Shown: positions 46,667 through 55,030 of the stretch, in pieces
Numbering within the stretch: the stretch's first letter is position 1
Layout of the letters: each line of letters begins with the position of its first letter
Translations under genes and position numbers: made by a program
Notes under the pieces: generated by a model
What the model was told of the DNA's origin: nothing
The model's database searches: none
The model's input: only the letters and a program-made list of their open reading frames with translations
Assembly (NCBI RefSeq): GCF_902459745.1
Contig: NZ_CABPSJ010000002.1
Span: forward strand, 620,001-684,000
Source of the DNA: Pandoraea communis
Lineage (GTDB): Bacteria; Pseudomonadota; Gammaproteobacteria; Burkholderiales; Burkholderiaceae
Reading direction: 5' to 3'
Length of the DNA stretch: 64,000 nucleotides

Positions 46667-47581
46667 TCAGACCCGATCGATGTGCCGCTCGCCGAACAAC
46701 CCTTCTGGGCGAACCAGCAGGAACAGCAATGCGAAGACGTACGGGAACCAGCCCTCGATGCCCCCGAAATTCCCGCCAAACTGGCTTTGCAGCAATTGCG
46801 GCACGTAGATCTCCGCGAGCTTTTCCGCCGCGCCGATAATCAACCCGCCGACAATTGCGCCGGGGATCGACGTGAAGCCGCCCAGGATCAACACGGGCAG
46901 CGCCTTGAGCGCGGTCATCGTCAGGGCAAACTGAACGCCGTTGCGCGAGCCCCAGAGCATGCCAGCCACCAGCGCGACGAACCCCGAGACGCTCCACACC
47001 ACCACCCAGATCCGCTGCAACGGAATACCCAGCGAGAGCGCTGCCTGATGATCGTCGGCCACCGCGCGCAGCGCGCGGCCAATGCTCGTCACCTTGAAGA
47101 ACAGCGCGAGCAGCGCCACCAGCACGGCCGCGATGCCCGCCGCAGCCAGATCGAAGCTGCTGACGAGTACCCCCGTCGAATCCATGATCGATGCGATCGG
47201 CTCATCGACAATGCCCAGCGACAGCGGGCGCACCTCGTTGCCCCACAACAGTGGCGCCAGTCCCTCGAGGAAGAACGACAGGCCGATGGTCGCCATGAAC
47301 AACGTGATGGGTGACTGGTTCACCAGCTTTCGCAGCACGAAACGCTCCGTGGCGGCCCCGACCAGCACCATGACGCCGAACGCGCCGATGGCGGCCAGCC
47401 ACAGTGGCAAGCCGCGCTCCATCAAGCCGACCACCGAGAGCGCCGCGAAATACACCATCGCGCCCTGCGCGAAGTTGAATACGCCGGATGCCTTGAAGAT
47501 CAGCACGAAACCGAGCGCAACGAGCGAATACATCACCCCCGAGAGCAACCCGCCGATCAGGATTTCCAGAAAGAACTGCAT
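46667..47581 (-). CDS. Branched-chain-type ABC permease (LivH-like)
   Basis: 304 residues from ATG 47581 (MQFFLEILIGGLLSGVMYSL), with GGAG six bases ahead. LivH-type helices and the conserved loop RALRAVADDHQAALSLGIPLQRIWVVVW are clear; TSIPGAIVGGLIIGAAE marks the C-terminal third. It forms the inner-membrane channel with LivM. An in-frame ATG at 47593 adds four residues but overlaps the ribosome binding site. Confidence 0.92.
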   Translation of the reverse strand: MQFFLEILIGGLLSGVMYSLVALGFVLIFKASGVFNFAQGAMVYFAALSVVGLMERGLPLWLAAIGAFGVMVLVGAATERFVLRKLVNQSPITLFMATIGLSFFLEGLAPLLWGNEVRPLSLGIVDEPIASIMDSTGVLVSSFDLAAAGIAAVLVALLALFFKVTSIGRALRAVADDHQAALSLGIPLQRIWVVVWSVSGFVALVAGMLWGSRNGVQFALTMTALKALPVLILGGFTSIPGAIVGGLIIGAAEKLAEIYVPQLLQSQFGGNFGGIEGWFPYVFALLFLLVRPEGLFGERHIDRV

Positions 47582-47633
47582 CGATGTCTCCAAGTTGCCA
47601 TCGCGTCGCCGAGCGACGGTTACCCTCTACCTG

Positions 47634-48440
47634 TCATGCCGCAGCGGGCATGCCCTGTGCGGCGCCCAGATAGGCACGAATGACCTCCGGATCGTCTCTG
47701 ACCTCGGCAGGCGTGCCGTCGCCGATCTTCTTGCCGTAATCGAGCACCACGACCCGGTCGGAGATATCCATCACCACGCCCATGTCATGCTCGATCAGCA
47801 CGATCGTCGTGCCGAACTCTTCGTTGACTTCCAGAATGAAGCGGCACATGTCGCGCTTCTCTTCGAGGTTCATACCGGCCATCGGCTCGTCGAGCAGCAA
47901 CAGCTCCGGCTCGGCTGCAAGCGCGCGCGCCAGCTCGACGCGTTTTTGCAGGCCATACGGCAGTCGTCCGACCGGTGTCTTGCGGATGTGTTGAATTTCG
48001 AGGAAGTCGATGATCTCCTCGACCTTGGCGCGATTGGCCATTTCCTCCCGGCGCGCACGCCCCCACCAGATCGCGCTGGCAAGCAGCCCCGAGCGCATCC
48101 GGGTGTTGCGTCCCGTCATGATGTTGTCGAGCACCGTCATGCCCTTGAACAGCGCGATGTTCTGGAACGTGCGCGACACGCCCTGACGCGCGGCCGACGT
48201 CGGATGCATGCGCTGCCGCACCTGTCCCCGGAAAACGATCGTGCCTTGCTGCGGGTGGTAAACGCCATTGATCACGTTGAGCATCGAACTCTTGCCCGCA
48301 CCGTTCGGGCCGATGATCGCGCGGACCTCGTGCTCCCGAACGTTGAACGAGATGTCCGTCAACGCCTTCACACCACCAAACGACAGACTGATGTGCTGCA
48401 AATCGAGCAAGATGTCGCCGGTTTTGCGGTTGTCGTTCAT
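47634..48440 (-). CDS. Branched-chain-type ABC transporter ATPase (LivG-like)
   Basis: 268 residues with Walker A GPNGAGKSS, a signature reading LPYGLQKRVELARAL and Walker B LLLDEPMAGMN. The C-terminal DYGKKIGDGTPAEVRDDPEVIRAYLG is the LivG-type ending. It partners with the LivF-like ATPase. The gene begins 62 bp after the stop of the acyl-CoA synthetase gene, so it is in the same operon. Regulation is not visible apart from the divergent Crp/Fnr gene. Confidence 0.93.
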   Translation of the reverse strand: MNDNRKTGDILLDLQHISLSFGGVKALTDISFNVREHEVRAIIGPNGAGKSSMLNVINGVYHPQQGTIVFRGQVRQRMHPTSAARQGVSRTFQNIALFKGMTVLDNIMTGRNTRMRSGLLASAIWWGRARREEMANRAKVEEIIDFLEIQHIRKTPVGRLPYGLQKRVELARALAAEPELLLLDEPMAGMNLEEKRDMCRFILEVNEEFGTTIVLIEHDMGVVMDISDRVVVLDYGKKIGDGTPAEVRDDPEVIRAYLGAAQGMPAAA

Positions 48441-48502
48441 GCCTTCTCCTGCGAAGTGCCTGGCAGCGCCTGGCTGAGTTCCGATGAGGGCCGTTGCGAA
48501 TG

Positions 48503-50476
48503 TCAGGCGGCGCAGCGCAATTTCACAGGCGCAGGGTCGTCGACGGGCGAGCGGGCACCGACCACGCGCGCGGGATGTATCGTGAGCGTGGCGCTCACGC
48601 TGCCCTCGCGCCCATCCTCGAACTTCACGCGCGTCTCGATGAACTGTGTCGACTTGCCCGAATAGAACGCATCGACCAGCACGTCGTACTTCTGCGCGAT
48701 GAACGCGCGACGCACCTTGCGCGTGCGTGTGAGTTCGTCGTCGTCCGGGTCCAGTTCCTTATGCAGGATCACGAAGCGCCGAATCTGCGCCGCCAAGAAT
48801 GCCGGCTCTTTGGCGAGATCCGCATTCACGGCGTCCACACACCCCAGAATCAGTTCGGCAACACGTGAATGAGTGGCGAGGTCGACATACCCTGCATAGG
48901 CAAGGCTTTGCCTCTCCGCCCAATTGCCCACGGCATCCATGTCGATGTTGATGAACGCGCACACGCCATCACGACCGTCGCCAAACGCAACCGCCTCCTT
49001 GATGTACGCGAAGAACTTGAGCTTGTTCTCGATGTACTTCGGCGCAAACAGCGACCCGCAAGCGAGTTTGCCCACATCCTTGGCACGATCGATGATGCGC
49101 AGATGACCGTCCGCGTCGATGATGCCGGCGTCGCCCGTGCGGAAGTATCCGGCCTCGTCGAGGGCTTCGCGCGTGGCGTCGGGCCGCTTGTAGTACTCCT
49201 TGAGCAATCCCACACCGCGCACCAGCACTTCCCCGTTATCGGCGATCTTGATTTCCATGCCCGGCGCTACCGGCCCCACGCTGTCGAATCGCACCTGACG
49301 GTCCGGTTGCAGACAAACGTACGCACACGTCTCCGTCTGCCCGTAGAACTGTTTCAGGTTGATGCCGATTGCGCGATAGAAGCGGAACAGATCCGGGCCG
49401 ATGGCCTCCCCGGCGGTATAGGCCGTGCGAATCCGGCTCATGCCGAGCGTGTTGCGCAGCGGCCCGTACACGCAAAGATTGCCCAGCGCGTATTGCAGCC
49501 TGTCGAGCAGCGGCACAGGACGCCGGTCGAGCACCGCCGCACCACACCGGTTCGCCACGTCCATGAAATGCGCGAACATCTTTCGCTTGAAACGATTCGC
49601 GTCTTCCATGCGGATCATCACTTGCGTGAGCACGTTTTCATAAACGCGCGGCGGCGCAAAGTAGTAAGTCGGCCCGATCTCGCGCATGTCCGTGGCGACC
49701 GTCTCTGGCGATTCGGGACAATTGACGGTGAAGCCCGCTACCAAAGCCTGTGCGTAGGAAAATAGGTGATCGCCGACCCATGCCATGGGCAGGTACGACA
49801 GCACCTCGTCGCCGGGGGCGAGTCTATCGAAAGCACTGCCGTGAAACGCGGCGCCGATCAGACCGGCGTGCGAATGGCAAACGCCCTTGGGCTTCCCCGT
49901 CGTACCCGACGTGTAGAGAATCGTCGCCGTGTCGTCCGGATCGACGCTCGCTACCGCATCGTCAAAGTAGCGCGGATGTCTGGCGTTGAAGTCGCGGCCC
50001 TGCTCCACTGCGGCGGCATACGACTGCAAACCTGCGGCGTCGTAGTTACGCAGCCCTCTCGGGTCTTCGTAGATGATGTGCGACAGGCGCGTCACGTGCT
50101 CACGCAGCTCGAGCAGCTTGTCGACTTGCTCCTGGTCTTCGACGATGGCGAAATCGATTTCGGCGTCTTCGAGCACGTGGATCATTTCGGCCGCAACGGC
50201 GTCTTGATACAACGGTACGGCCACGCCACCCAGCGCTTGTGCCGCCGTCATCGCCCAATACAGGCGCACGCGATTATTGCCGACGATGGCGAGGTTGTCG
50301 CCCCGCTTGAATCCGGCTGCCGCCAGCGCGCAAGCCAGCATCCGGACTTCATGCGCGGCCTCCTGCCAGCTCCAGCTTTGCCAGATTCCCAGATCTTTTT
50401 CCCGATACGCCGTGCGGGCGCCGTGCGTCGCGGCATGGGCCAGCAATAAACGCGGGAAAGTGGTCCGCTCCTGCAT
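48503..50476 (-). CDS. Long-chain acyl-CoA synthetase-like AMP-binding protein
   Basis: 657 residues. AMP-binding motif YTSGTTGKPKG at 188-198, the adenine-binding YGQTETCAYVC and the hinge motif with the key Asp in GYFRTGDAGIIDADGHLRII, then DVGKLACGSLFAPKYIEN. It is of the FadD15-like/long-chain group with a C-terminal KVRRAFIAQKY segment. It activates an acid to its acyl-CoA using ATP. As first gene of the operon with Liv transporter and a PaaK-like ligase, it probably acts on the acid imported. Substrate unknown. Confidence 0.92.
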   Translation of the reverse strand: MQERTTFPRLLLAHAATHGARTAYREKDLGIWQSWSWQEAAHEVRMLACALAAAGFKRGDNLAIVGNNRVRLYWAMTAAQALGGVAVPLYQDAVAAEMIHVLEDAEIDFAIVEDQEQVDKLLELREHVTRLSHIIYEDPRGLRNYDAAGLQSYAAAVEQGRDFNARHPRYFDDAVASVDPDDTATILYTSGTTGKPKGVCHSHAGLIGAAFHGSAFDRLAPGDEVLSYLPMAWVGDHLFSYAQALVAGFTVNCPESPETVATDMREIGPTYYFAPPRVYENVLTQVMIRMEDANRFKRKMFAHFMDVANRCGAAVLDRRPVPLLDRLQYALGNLCVYGPLRNTLGMSRIRTAYTAGEAIGPDLFRFYRAIGINLKQFYGQTETCAYVCLQPDRQVRFDSVGPVAPGMEIKIADNGEVLVRGVGLLKEYYKRPDATREALDEAGYFRTGDAGIIDADGHLRIIDRAKDVGKLACGSLFAPKYIENKLKFFAYIKEAVAFGDGRDGVCAFINIDMDAVGNWAERQSLAYAGYVDLATHSRVAELILGCVDAVNADLAKEPAFLAAQIRRFVILHKELDPDDDELTRTRKVRRAFIAQKYDVLVDAFYSGKSTQFIETRVKFEDGREGSVSATLTIHPARVVGARSPVDDPAPVKLRCAA

Positions 50477-50810
50477 GCCTGTCTCCTGTGTCTCGCCACG
50501 ATTCGACGGTTGTCGAGGGGGAGTGGCGTGGCTCGGTCGGCGCGCGTGCGTGTGGCACGCTCTCTAGTTTTCTATTGCGAGTTGCGTCTCTGAACGACGC
50601 TTTTATTCGGTGACCTGCTTGAGTCTGCGAAAGTCTGCAATACGGAGCGACAACGGCTATGCCCGGCAGTCGGCAGCTTCTATACTTGTGCTTCGGCGTC
50701 GTGTACGAACCGCCATGAATGCTTGTCTCGGCGCTACCAGGCAAGGCGAAGATACCTCATGGCTCACGGCGGATTTGTCACCCGGATGACAATCAAGGGA
50801 AAATCCCTAT
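50477..50810. other. Divergent intergenic region with Crp/Fnr-type dyad
   Basis: 334 bp between the acyl-CoA synthetase operon and the Crp/Fnr gene. No gene supported. Apart from the dyad at 50775-50792, I did not find other clear sites for the synthetase operon promoter. Confidence 0.45.
50775..50792. promoter_or_regulatory. Crp/Fnr-type dyad ahead of the regulator gene
   Basis: TTGTCA (50775-50780) and TGACAA (50787-50792) form perfect 6-bp arms with 6 bp between, the spacing of Crp/Fnr sites. It ends 18 bp before the start of the Crp/Fnr gene, so negative autoregulation is likely (inference). Confidence 0.55.
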
Positions 50811-51482
50811 ATGTCGCTCGAAACCCTGTTGCAGCGCAGCGTATGGGCGCAAGGACTGACGCCAGCGCAGCGCGAACGCGTGGTGGCGGAAATTCAGGTG
50901 CGGCCTGTCGAGAACGGCGGCTACGTGTGCCGCAAGGGCGACCCCACGCACGCCTGGTTCGGTGTCATCGAAGGTTTGGTGAAAATTGCGACGGCGTCGG
51001 CCAGCGGAAAGTCCGTGACGTTTACGGGCGTACCTGCGGGCGCATGGTTCGGCGAAGGGTCGGTACTCAAGCGCGAGATCCGGAAGTACGATGTGATGGC
51101 GCTGCGCGACTCGGTCGTCGCTCACATGCCGATTGCCACGTTCGACTGGTTGCTCGATACCAGCATTCCGTTCAACCGCTTTCTGACACTTCAACTCAAT
51201 GAACGTCTCGGTCAGTTCATTGCGGCCGTCGAGCACGAACGCTTGCTCGACACCGATGCCCGCGTCGCGCGTTCGCTCTCGTCGATGTTCAATCCGACCC
51301 TGTACCCATCCGACGACAACACCGTGCAGATTTCGCAGGAAGAACTGAGTTATCTCGCCGGGGTGTCGCGTCAGCGCGTCAACCTCGCGCTCAAGGTGTT
51401 GGAGCAAGCCGGACTGGTGAAGGTGGACTATGGCGTGCTGACGATTCTCGATCTGGAGGGGTTGCGCGAATTCGGGATGTAG
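50811..51482 (+). CDS. Crp/Fnr-family transcriptional regulator
   Basis: 223 residues. An N-terminal cyclic-nucleotide-binding-type beta-barrel (VENGGYVCRKGDPTHAWFGVIEGLVKI, VPAGAWFGEGSVLKREI) is followed by a long helix and the Crp HTH (ISQEELSYLAGVSRQRVNLALKVLEQAGLV). The four N-terminal Cys of oxygen-sensing Fnr are missing, and the cAMP-binding pattern is not complete, so the signal is unknown. It is divergent from the acyl-CoA synthetase/Liv operon and is its likely regulator. Confidence 0.9.
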   Translation: MSLETLLQRSVWAQGLTPAQRERVVAEIQVRPVENGGYVCRKGDPTHAWFGVIEGLVKIATASASGKSVTFTGVPAGAWFGEGSVLKREIRKYDVMALRDSVVAHMPIATFDWLLDTSIPFNRFLTLQLNERLGQFIAAVEHERLLDTDARVARSLSSMFNPTLYPSDDNTVQISQEELSYLAGVSRQRVNLALKVLEQAGLVKVDYGVLTILDLEGLREFGM

Positions 51483-51547
51483 ATACGGCGGCGGCTGAGC
51501 GCGCCCGCGTGCCGCTCACGACCGTCACGCTGCCGAGCCCCGCGTCA

Positions 51548-52648
51548 CTACCGCAGCACGGCCCCTGCTAACCCGCTGCCGGCACGCGCAATGACGACAC
51601 AGTCCTTTCCCGAACGTTTGGCCGAGTAGAGCGCGCCGTCGGCCAGTGCCAGCCACGCGGTGGGCGAGACGAGATCCCCGTCGAAATTGGCGACGCCAAC
51701 GCTCAGGGTAACGCTGCCCGACGTGTCGAGACCCCGGGTGGCCCCGGCAAACACCGCACACACCCGCTCCAGCTTCTTGCGAGCCTTCTCGGCCGCTTGC
51801 CCGTCGAACAGAACGCAGAACTCGTCGCCGCCGTAACGGCCGATCACGTCGTGACGGCCCAATTCTCTCGACAACACGTCGGAGAGAATTCGAATCAGCG
51901 AATCGCCCTGGAGATGCCCATGGAGATCGTTGATCTCCTTGAACCCGTCGATATCGATCAGCGCAATGCTTGCCGTCCCCGACCTGCCGGTCCGTTTGTC
52001 GGCATAGCAGTTCGTCAACGCCCGCATCCACGATCGGCGATTGAGCAGCGACGTCAGATCGTCCTGATCGCTGATCCGGCGCAATGCGCGCTCACTTTTC
52101 GAGAGACGTTTCGCCAGCCGAAAGCTGGCCAGCCCGACGAGCGTCGGATAGATCAGCAGCAGCGGCAAGCTCGCCAGCAACTCCGGGAATTCGATCTCGG
52201 TCCTGAACACGAAACCGAGGAAGATGCCGGCGAGTACACCGCCGGCCATCATGCTCAGAATGCCATCGCGCAGCAGCCGGTAGCCGCCTGCCGATGCATT
52301 GTGCATCAGCAACACCGAGATCAGAACGGCCGACGGTACGCCGCTGAAGTGCATCGCCACGACCCAGCCCCCGCCGAACGCGGAATCGCACAACAGGTTG
52401 CGACGCTCCGCCACGACCGGATCGACCGCCGACATGGCGAGAGCATGGGCAAAGGCCGGCCAGAGGAAGGCGTTGAGGGCCCACACGCCATAGGCGAGGT
52501 GCGACGCCCCCGTCGATTGAAACACCGTGAAAACGGCGATGGCGCTCAGCGCGCAGCCCAGACTGCGCAGGCCCAGCACGCGACGCGAGAAGTCTCGCCC
52601 CCTTTGCGATTCGGCGCGCGTGGCCTGGTCTGTCGATTGGTCCGTCAT
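51548..52648 (-). CDS. MASE2-GGDEF diguanylate cyclase
   Basis: 366 residues. Residues about 20-165 are membrane helices of the MASE2 sensor type as in AdrA/DgcC (WALNAFLWPAFAHALAMSAVDP and AERRNLLCDSAFGGGWVVAM). The GGDEF domain starts near 185 (DDLTSLLNRRSW) and has the active motif RYGGDEF with substrate-binding DIDGFKEINDLHGH. The RxxD product-inhibition site five residues before GGDEF is missing (the text is LGRHDVIGRYGGDEF). It should make c-di-GMP. Together with the CSS-EAL protein at 28397 it gives opposite c-di-GMP activities in the window. Single gene. Confidence 0.93.
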   Translation of the reverse strand: MTDQSTDQATRAESQRGRDFSRRVLGLRSLGCALSAIAVFTVFQSTGASHLAYGVWALNAFLWPAFAHALAMSAVDPVVAERRNLLCDSAFGGGWVVAMHFSGVPSAVLISVLLMHNASAGGYRLLRDGILSMMAGGVLAGIFLGFVFRTEIEFPELLASLPLLLIYPTLVGLASFRLAKRLSKSERALRRISDQDDLTSLLNRRSWMRALTNCYADKRTGRSGTASIALIDIDGFKEINDLHGHLQGDSLIRILSDVLSRELGRHDVIGRYGGDEFCVLFDGQAAEKARKKLERVCAVFAGATRGLDTSGSVTLSVGVANFDGDLVSPTAWLALADGALYSAKRSGKDCVVIARAGSGLAGAVLR

Positions 52649-52819
52649 TTCATCAACGTCTGAGGCGTCATCGGTTTAGGAAAGTGGCATCGCCTGGCGG
52701 CCTGCGCATTATGCCTGCACCGCGTTCTTGCGAACCCCGCGCAACGCCAACCAACGAGCGCATTAAATTCACCAATGCGTTTACCTGAGTATCACGAAAT
52801 CCGGGGCGCACGCCTCATG

Positions 52820-52847
52820 AAAAGGGCCCGCAGACAACTGCGGGCCC
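52820..52847 (-). terminator. Rho-independent terminator of the RidA operon
   Basis: On the minus strand GGGCCCGCAG pairs perfectly with CTGCGGGCCC (52824-52847) around a four-base loop, followed by TTTT (52823-52820). It lies 29 bp past the RidA stop and ends the operon that starts at the substrate-binding protein at 60068. Confidence 0.88.
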
Positions 52848-52876
52848 AACGTGCAAACGACGCTCGGTGTTGCCGA

Positions 52877-53233
52877 TTACTTCGCGGCGGCAATCACGGC
52901 AATCTCGACGAGCAGGTCGGCAGCCGCCAGACGCGACTCGACGGTGGCACGCGTGGGCGTATTGCCCGGGCTCGTCCAGGCGTCCCACACGGCGTTCATG
53001 CCGGCGAAATCGGACTCGATGTCCTTGAGCCAGACCTGCGCCGACAGCAGACGCGACTTATCGATACCGGCGTCTTTCAGATACCCGTCGATCTTCGCGA
53101 GCACCTGCTGCGTCTGTCCGGTGATGTCCTGGCTGCGATCGTCGGCCGTCTGGCCACCGATGTAGACCGTTCCGTTGTGCACCACGACACGGCTCATCCG
53201 TGCATTCGTGTGATGGCGTTGAATATCGCTCAT
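52877..53233 (-). CDS. RidA-family (YjgF) imine deaminase
   Basis: 118 residues from ATG 53233 (MSDIQRHHTNARMSRVVVHN) with GGAGA upstream. RidA signatures are GTVYIGGQTADD, QTQQVLAKIDGYLKDAG and the C-terminal NTPTRATVESRLAAADLLVEI with the catalytic-site Arg in TRATVE. RidA proteins hydrolyse reactive enamines and imines to ketones and ammonia. As last gene after a FAD-linked amine or imino-acid dehydrogenase, it probably hydrolyses the imine made there. Confidence 0.92.
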   Translation of the reverse strand: MSDIQRHHTNARMSRVVVHNGTVYIGGQTADDRSQDITGQTQQVLAKIDGYLKDAGIDKSRLLSAQVWLKDIESDFAGMNAVWDAWTSPGNTPTRATVESRLAAADLLVEIAVIAAAK

Positions 53234-53291
53234 TAACCACGTCTCCAAAGAGAATAAAAAGAAGCAGATGAGAGGCGCGAGCCTGCCTCAC

Positions 53292-54725
53292 CTACTTGGG
53301 GAAGCCCGCGCGCTCGCTCAGGAATTCGGGGGCCTCGACCGCAGTGGCCAACTCGCCCAGCGTAACCGGCTTGATCGGCGGACGGATCCGGTAGTAACCG
53401 ACTTCCGGCACCGCGCAGCCCTGAGCTTGCGCCAGCAGCTCCGCGACCGTCAGACCGCAGAAGCGGCCCTGACACGGGCCCATGCCGCAACGCGAAAAAC
53501 TCTTGGTCTGGTTCGGGCCGACACAGCCCAGCCCCGCCATGCGGCGCACATCTCCCGCCGTCACTTCTTCGCAGCGGCACACGATGGTGCTGTCGTCTGC
53601 CGGTGCGCGGAAGGCTTGTGCAGGCCGGTACAGCGCGTCGAGAAACGGACGAATCGCCGTGTGCGCCGACAGTTCACGGCGCAGGGAAAGCGTGCGCGAG
53701 TCGCGCTTCGCGTCGTCGAGTTTGCCAAGCTTCACGGCGGCCTGGACGGCCGCGAGCCGTCCCGACGGCTCTGCGGCCAGCGCCCCGGCAATCCCCGCGC
53801 CATCACCGGCCACGAAGATGCCCGGCAAGCTTGTCTCGCCCCAGGCGTCTGTCTTCGGACGCCAGCACAACTGCGCCTCGTCCCACTCGTGCTCGCAACC
53901 GATCGAGCGCGTGATCTGCGTGTTCGGAATCACGCCCTGATGCAGCAGCACCAGCGCCGTGTCGATGCGCGCCGTGCGGCCGTCCACGACATACTCGATG
54001 CCTTCGGCCTGCGTGGAACCGATCACGCGCAACGCCTCCACATGCTTGACGTGCTGCACACCGGCTGCACGAATCGCGCGCAGCAGCTTGAAACCCTTCA
54101 TCAGGTACGACGGCGCCCGCAAGGCCCCGCCTGCATGACGCAAGGCGTCGCGTCGCCCGCTGACCTCAGCCGTGTCGAGAATGGCACGCACCGGGACACC
54201 GGCATTGATGAGTTGCCACGCAAACAGATAAAGCAACGGGCCACACCCGGCCAGCACCGCAGGCGAATCGGGCACCAGCGCCGACGCCTTGAGCAGCGTT
54301 TGCGCTGCGCCCACGCCCATGACACCGGGCAGCGTCCAACCGGGAATGGGGAACGGCCGCTCCTGCGCACCGCTCGCAAGCACGATGGCACCGGCTTCGA
54401 TTTGCAGCGTTCCGCCGCCCGCGCCCTGCCGCGTGACGGACACCCGTCTGTCGCCGCCGATCTGCCAGGCGAGCGTCTGCGGCCAATAAGCGATGCCGGC
54501 GGCGGCGAACGCATCGACGAGCGCACGTCCGCGCAGATAGTCCGGTCCGAGCACCGCGGGGTCGGCCAGCGGCGAGCGGCTGACGTTGCGATAGATCTGA
54601 CCGCCGGGCAGCCCGTTTTCATCGACCACCAGCGGCGCGAGCCCATGACGCTTTGCCTCCAATGCCGCCGCCAACCCGGCGGGGCCGGCGCCTATCACCA
54701 ACAAATCCACGATCTTCGTGCTCAT
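53292..54725 (-). CDS. FAD-dependent dehydrogenase, alpha subunit type (OoxA/HcnB/LhpE-like)
   Basis: 477 residues. N-terminal FAD motif GAGPAGLAAALEA, a central NAD(P)-like Rossmann domain (VLAGCGPLLYLFAWQL), second FAD motif GIFVAGDGAGIAG and a C-terminal BFD-like domain with cysteines CRCEEV and CGMGPCQGRFC for a [2Fe-2S] cluster. This is the architecture of octopine/nopaline oxidase subunit A, cyanide synthase HcnB and D-hydroxyproline dehydrogenase alpha. The stop/start overlap with the ferredoxin-like gene (4 bp) supports one complex. Substrate cannot be told by motif. Confidence 0.9.
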   Translation of the reverse strand: MSTKIVDLLVIGAGPAGLAAALEAKRHGLAPLVVDENGLPGGQIYRNVSRSPLADPAVLGPDYLRGRALVDAFAAAGIAYWPQTLAWQIGGDRRVSVTRQGAGGGTLQIEAGAIVLASGAQERPFPIPGWTLPGVMGVGAAQTLLKASALVPDSPAVLAGCGPLLYLFAWQLINAGVPVRAILDTAEVSGRRDALRHAGGALRAPSYLMKGFKLLRAIRAAGVQHVKHVEALRVIGSTQAEGIEYVVDGRTARIDTALVLLHQGVIPNTQITRSIGCEHEWDEAQLCWRPKTDAWGETSLPGIFVAGDGAGIAGALAAEPSGRLAAVQAAVKLGKLDDAKRDSRTLSLRRELSAHTAIRPFLDALYRPAQAFRAPADDSTIVCRCEEVTAGDVRRMAGLGCVGPNQTKSFSRCGMGPCQGRFCGLTVAELLAQAQGCAVPEVGYYRIRPPIKPVTLGELATAVEAPEFLSERAGFPK

Positions 54726-55030
54726 GCCACACTCCTCGCACCATCCATTCGACGCACCTGCATGCCCTCACGCACGGGTGTCATGCACCCCTGCCGGTTC
54801 GGCACACCGTCAATCTCCACGAGACAGTCGAAGCACACGCCCATCATGCAGAACGGCGCACGCTCGCTGCCCGTCACGGGCGTGGTCCGGCAAGCCGTCA
54901 CGCCCGCCAAGAGCAAGGCGGCGGCCACATTCATGTCGGTCGGTACATCAACCGGGGTGCCTTCGATGAATATCCGCACCGTCGCGCTATCCTTGCGCGC
55001 CAGCGACTTAAGCAGCGAAACGTTTGGCAT
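54722..55030 (-). CDS. Small [2Fe-2S] ferredoxin-like subunit (HcnA/LhpF-like)
   Basis: 102 residues from ATG 55030 (MPNVSLLKSLARKDSATVRI). Ferredoxin-like fold with Cys61, Cys66, Cys69 and Cys82 in the CX4CX2CX12C pattern that binds [2Fe-2S]. It begins within the last 23 bp of the oxidase gene and overlaps the next gene by 4 bp. Such small subunits sit between two FAD proteins in HcnABC, opine oxidase and hydroxyproline dehydrogenase complexes. It likely passes electrons between the two flavoproteins. Confidence 0.9.
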   Translation of the reverse strand: MPNVSLLKSLARKDSATVRIFIEGTPVDVPTDMNVAAALLLAGVTACRTTPVTGSERAPFCMMGVCFDCLVEIDGVPNRQGCMTPVREGMQVRRMDGARSVA

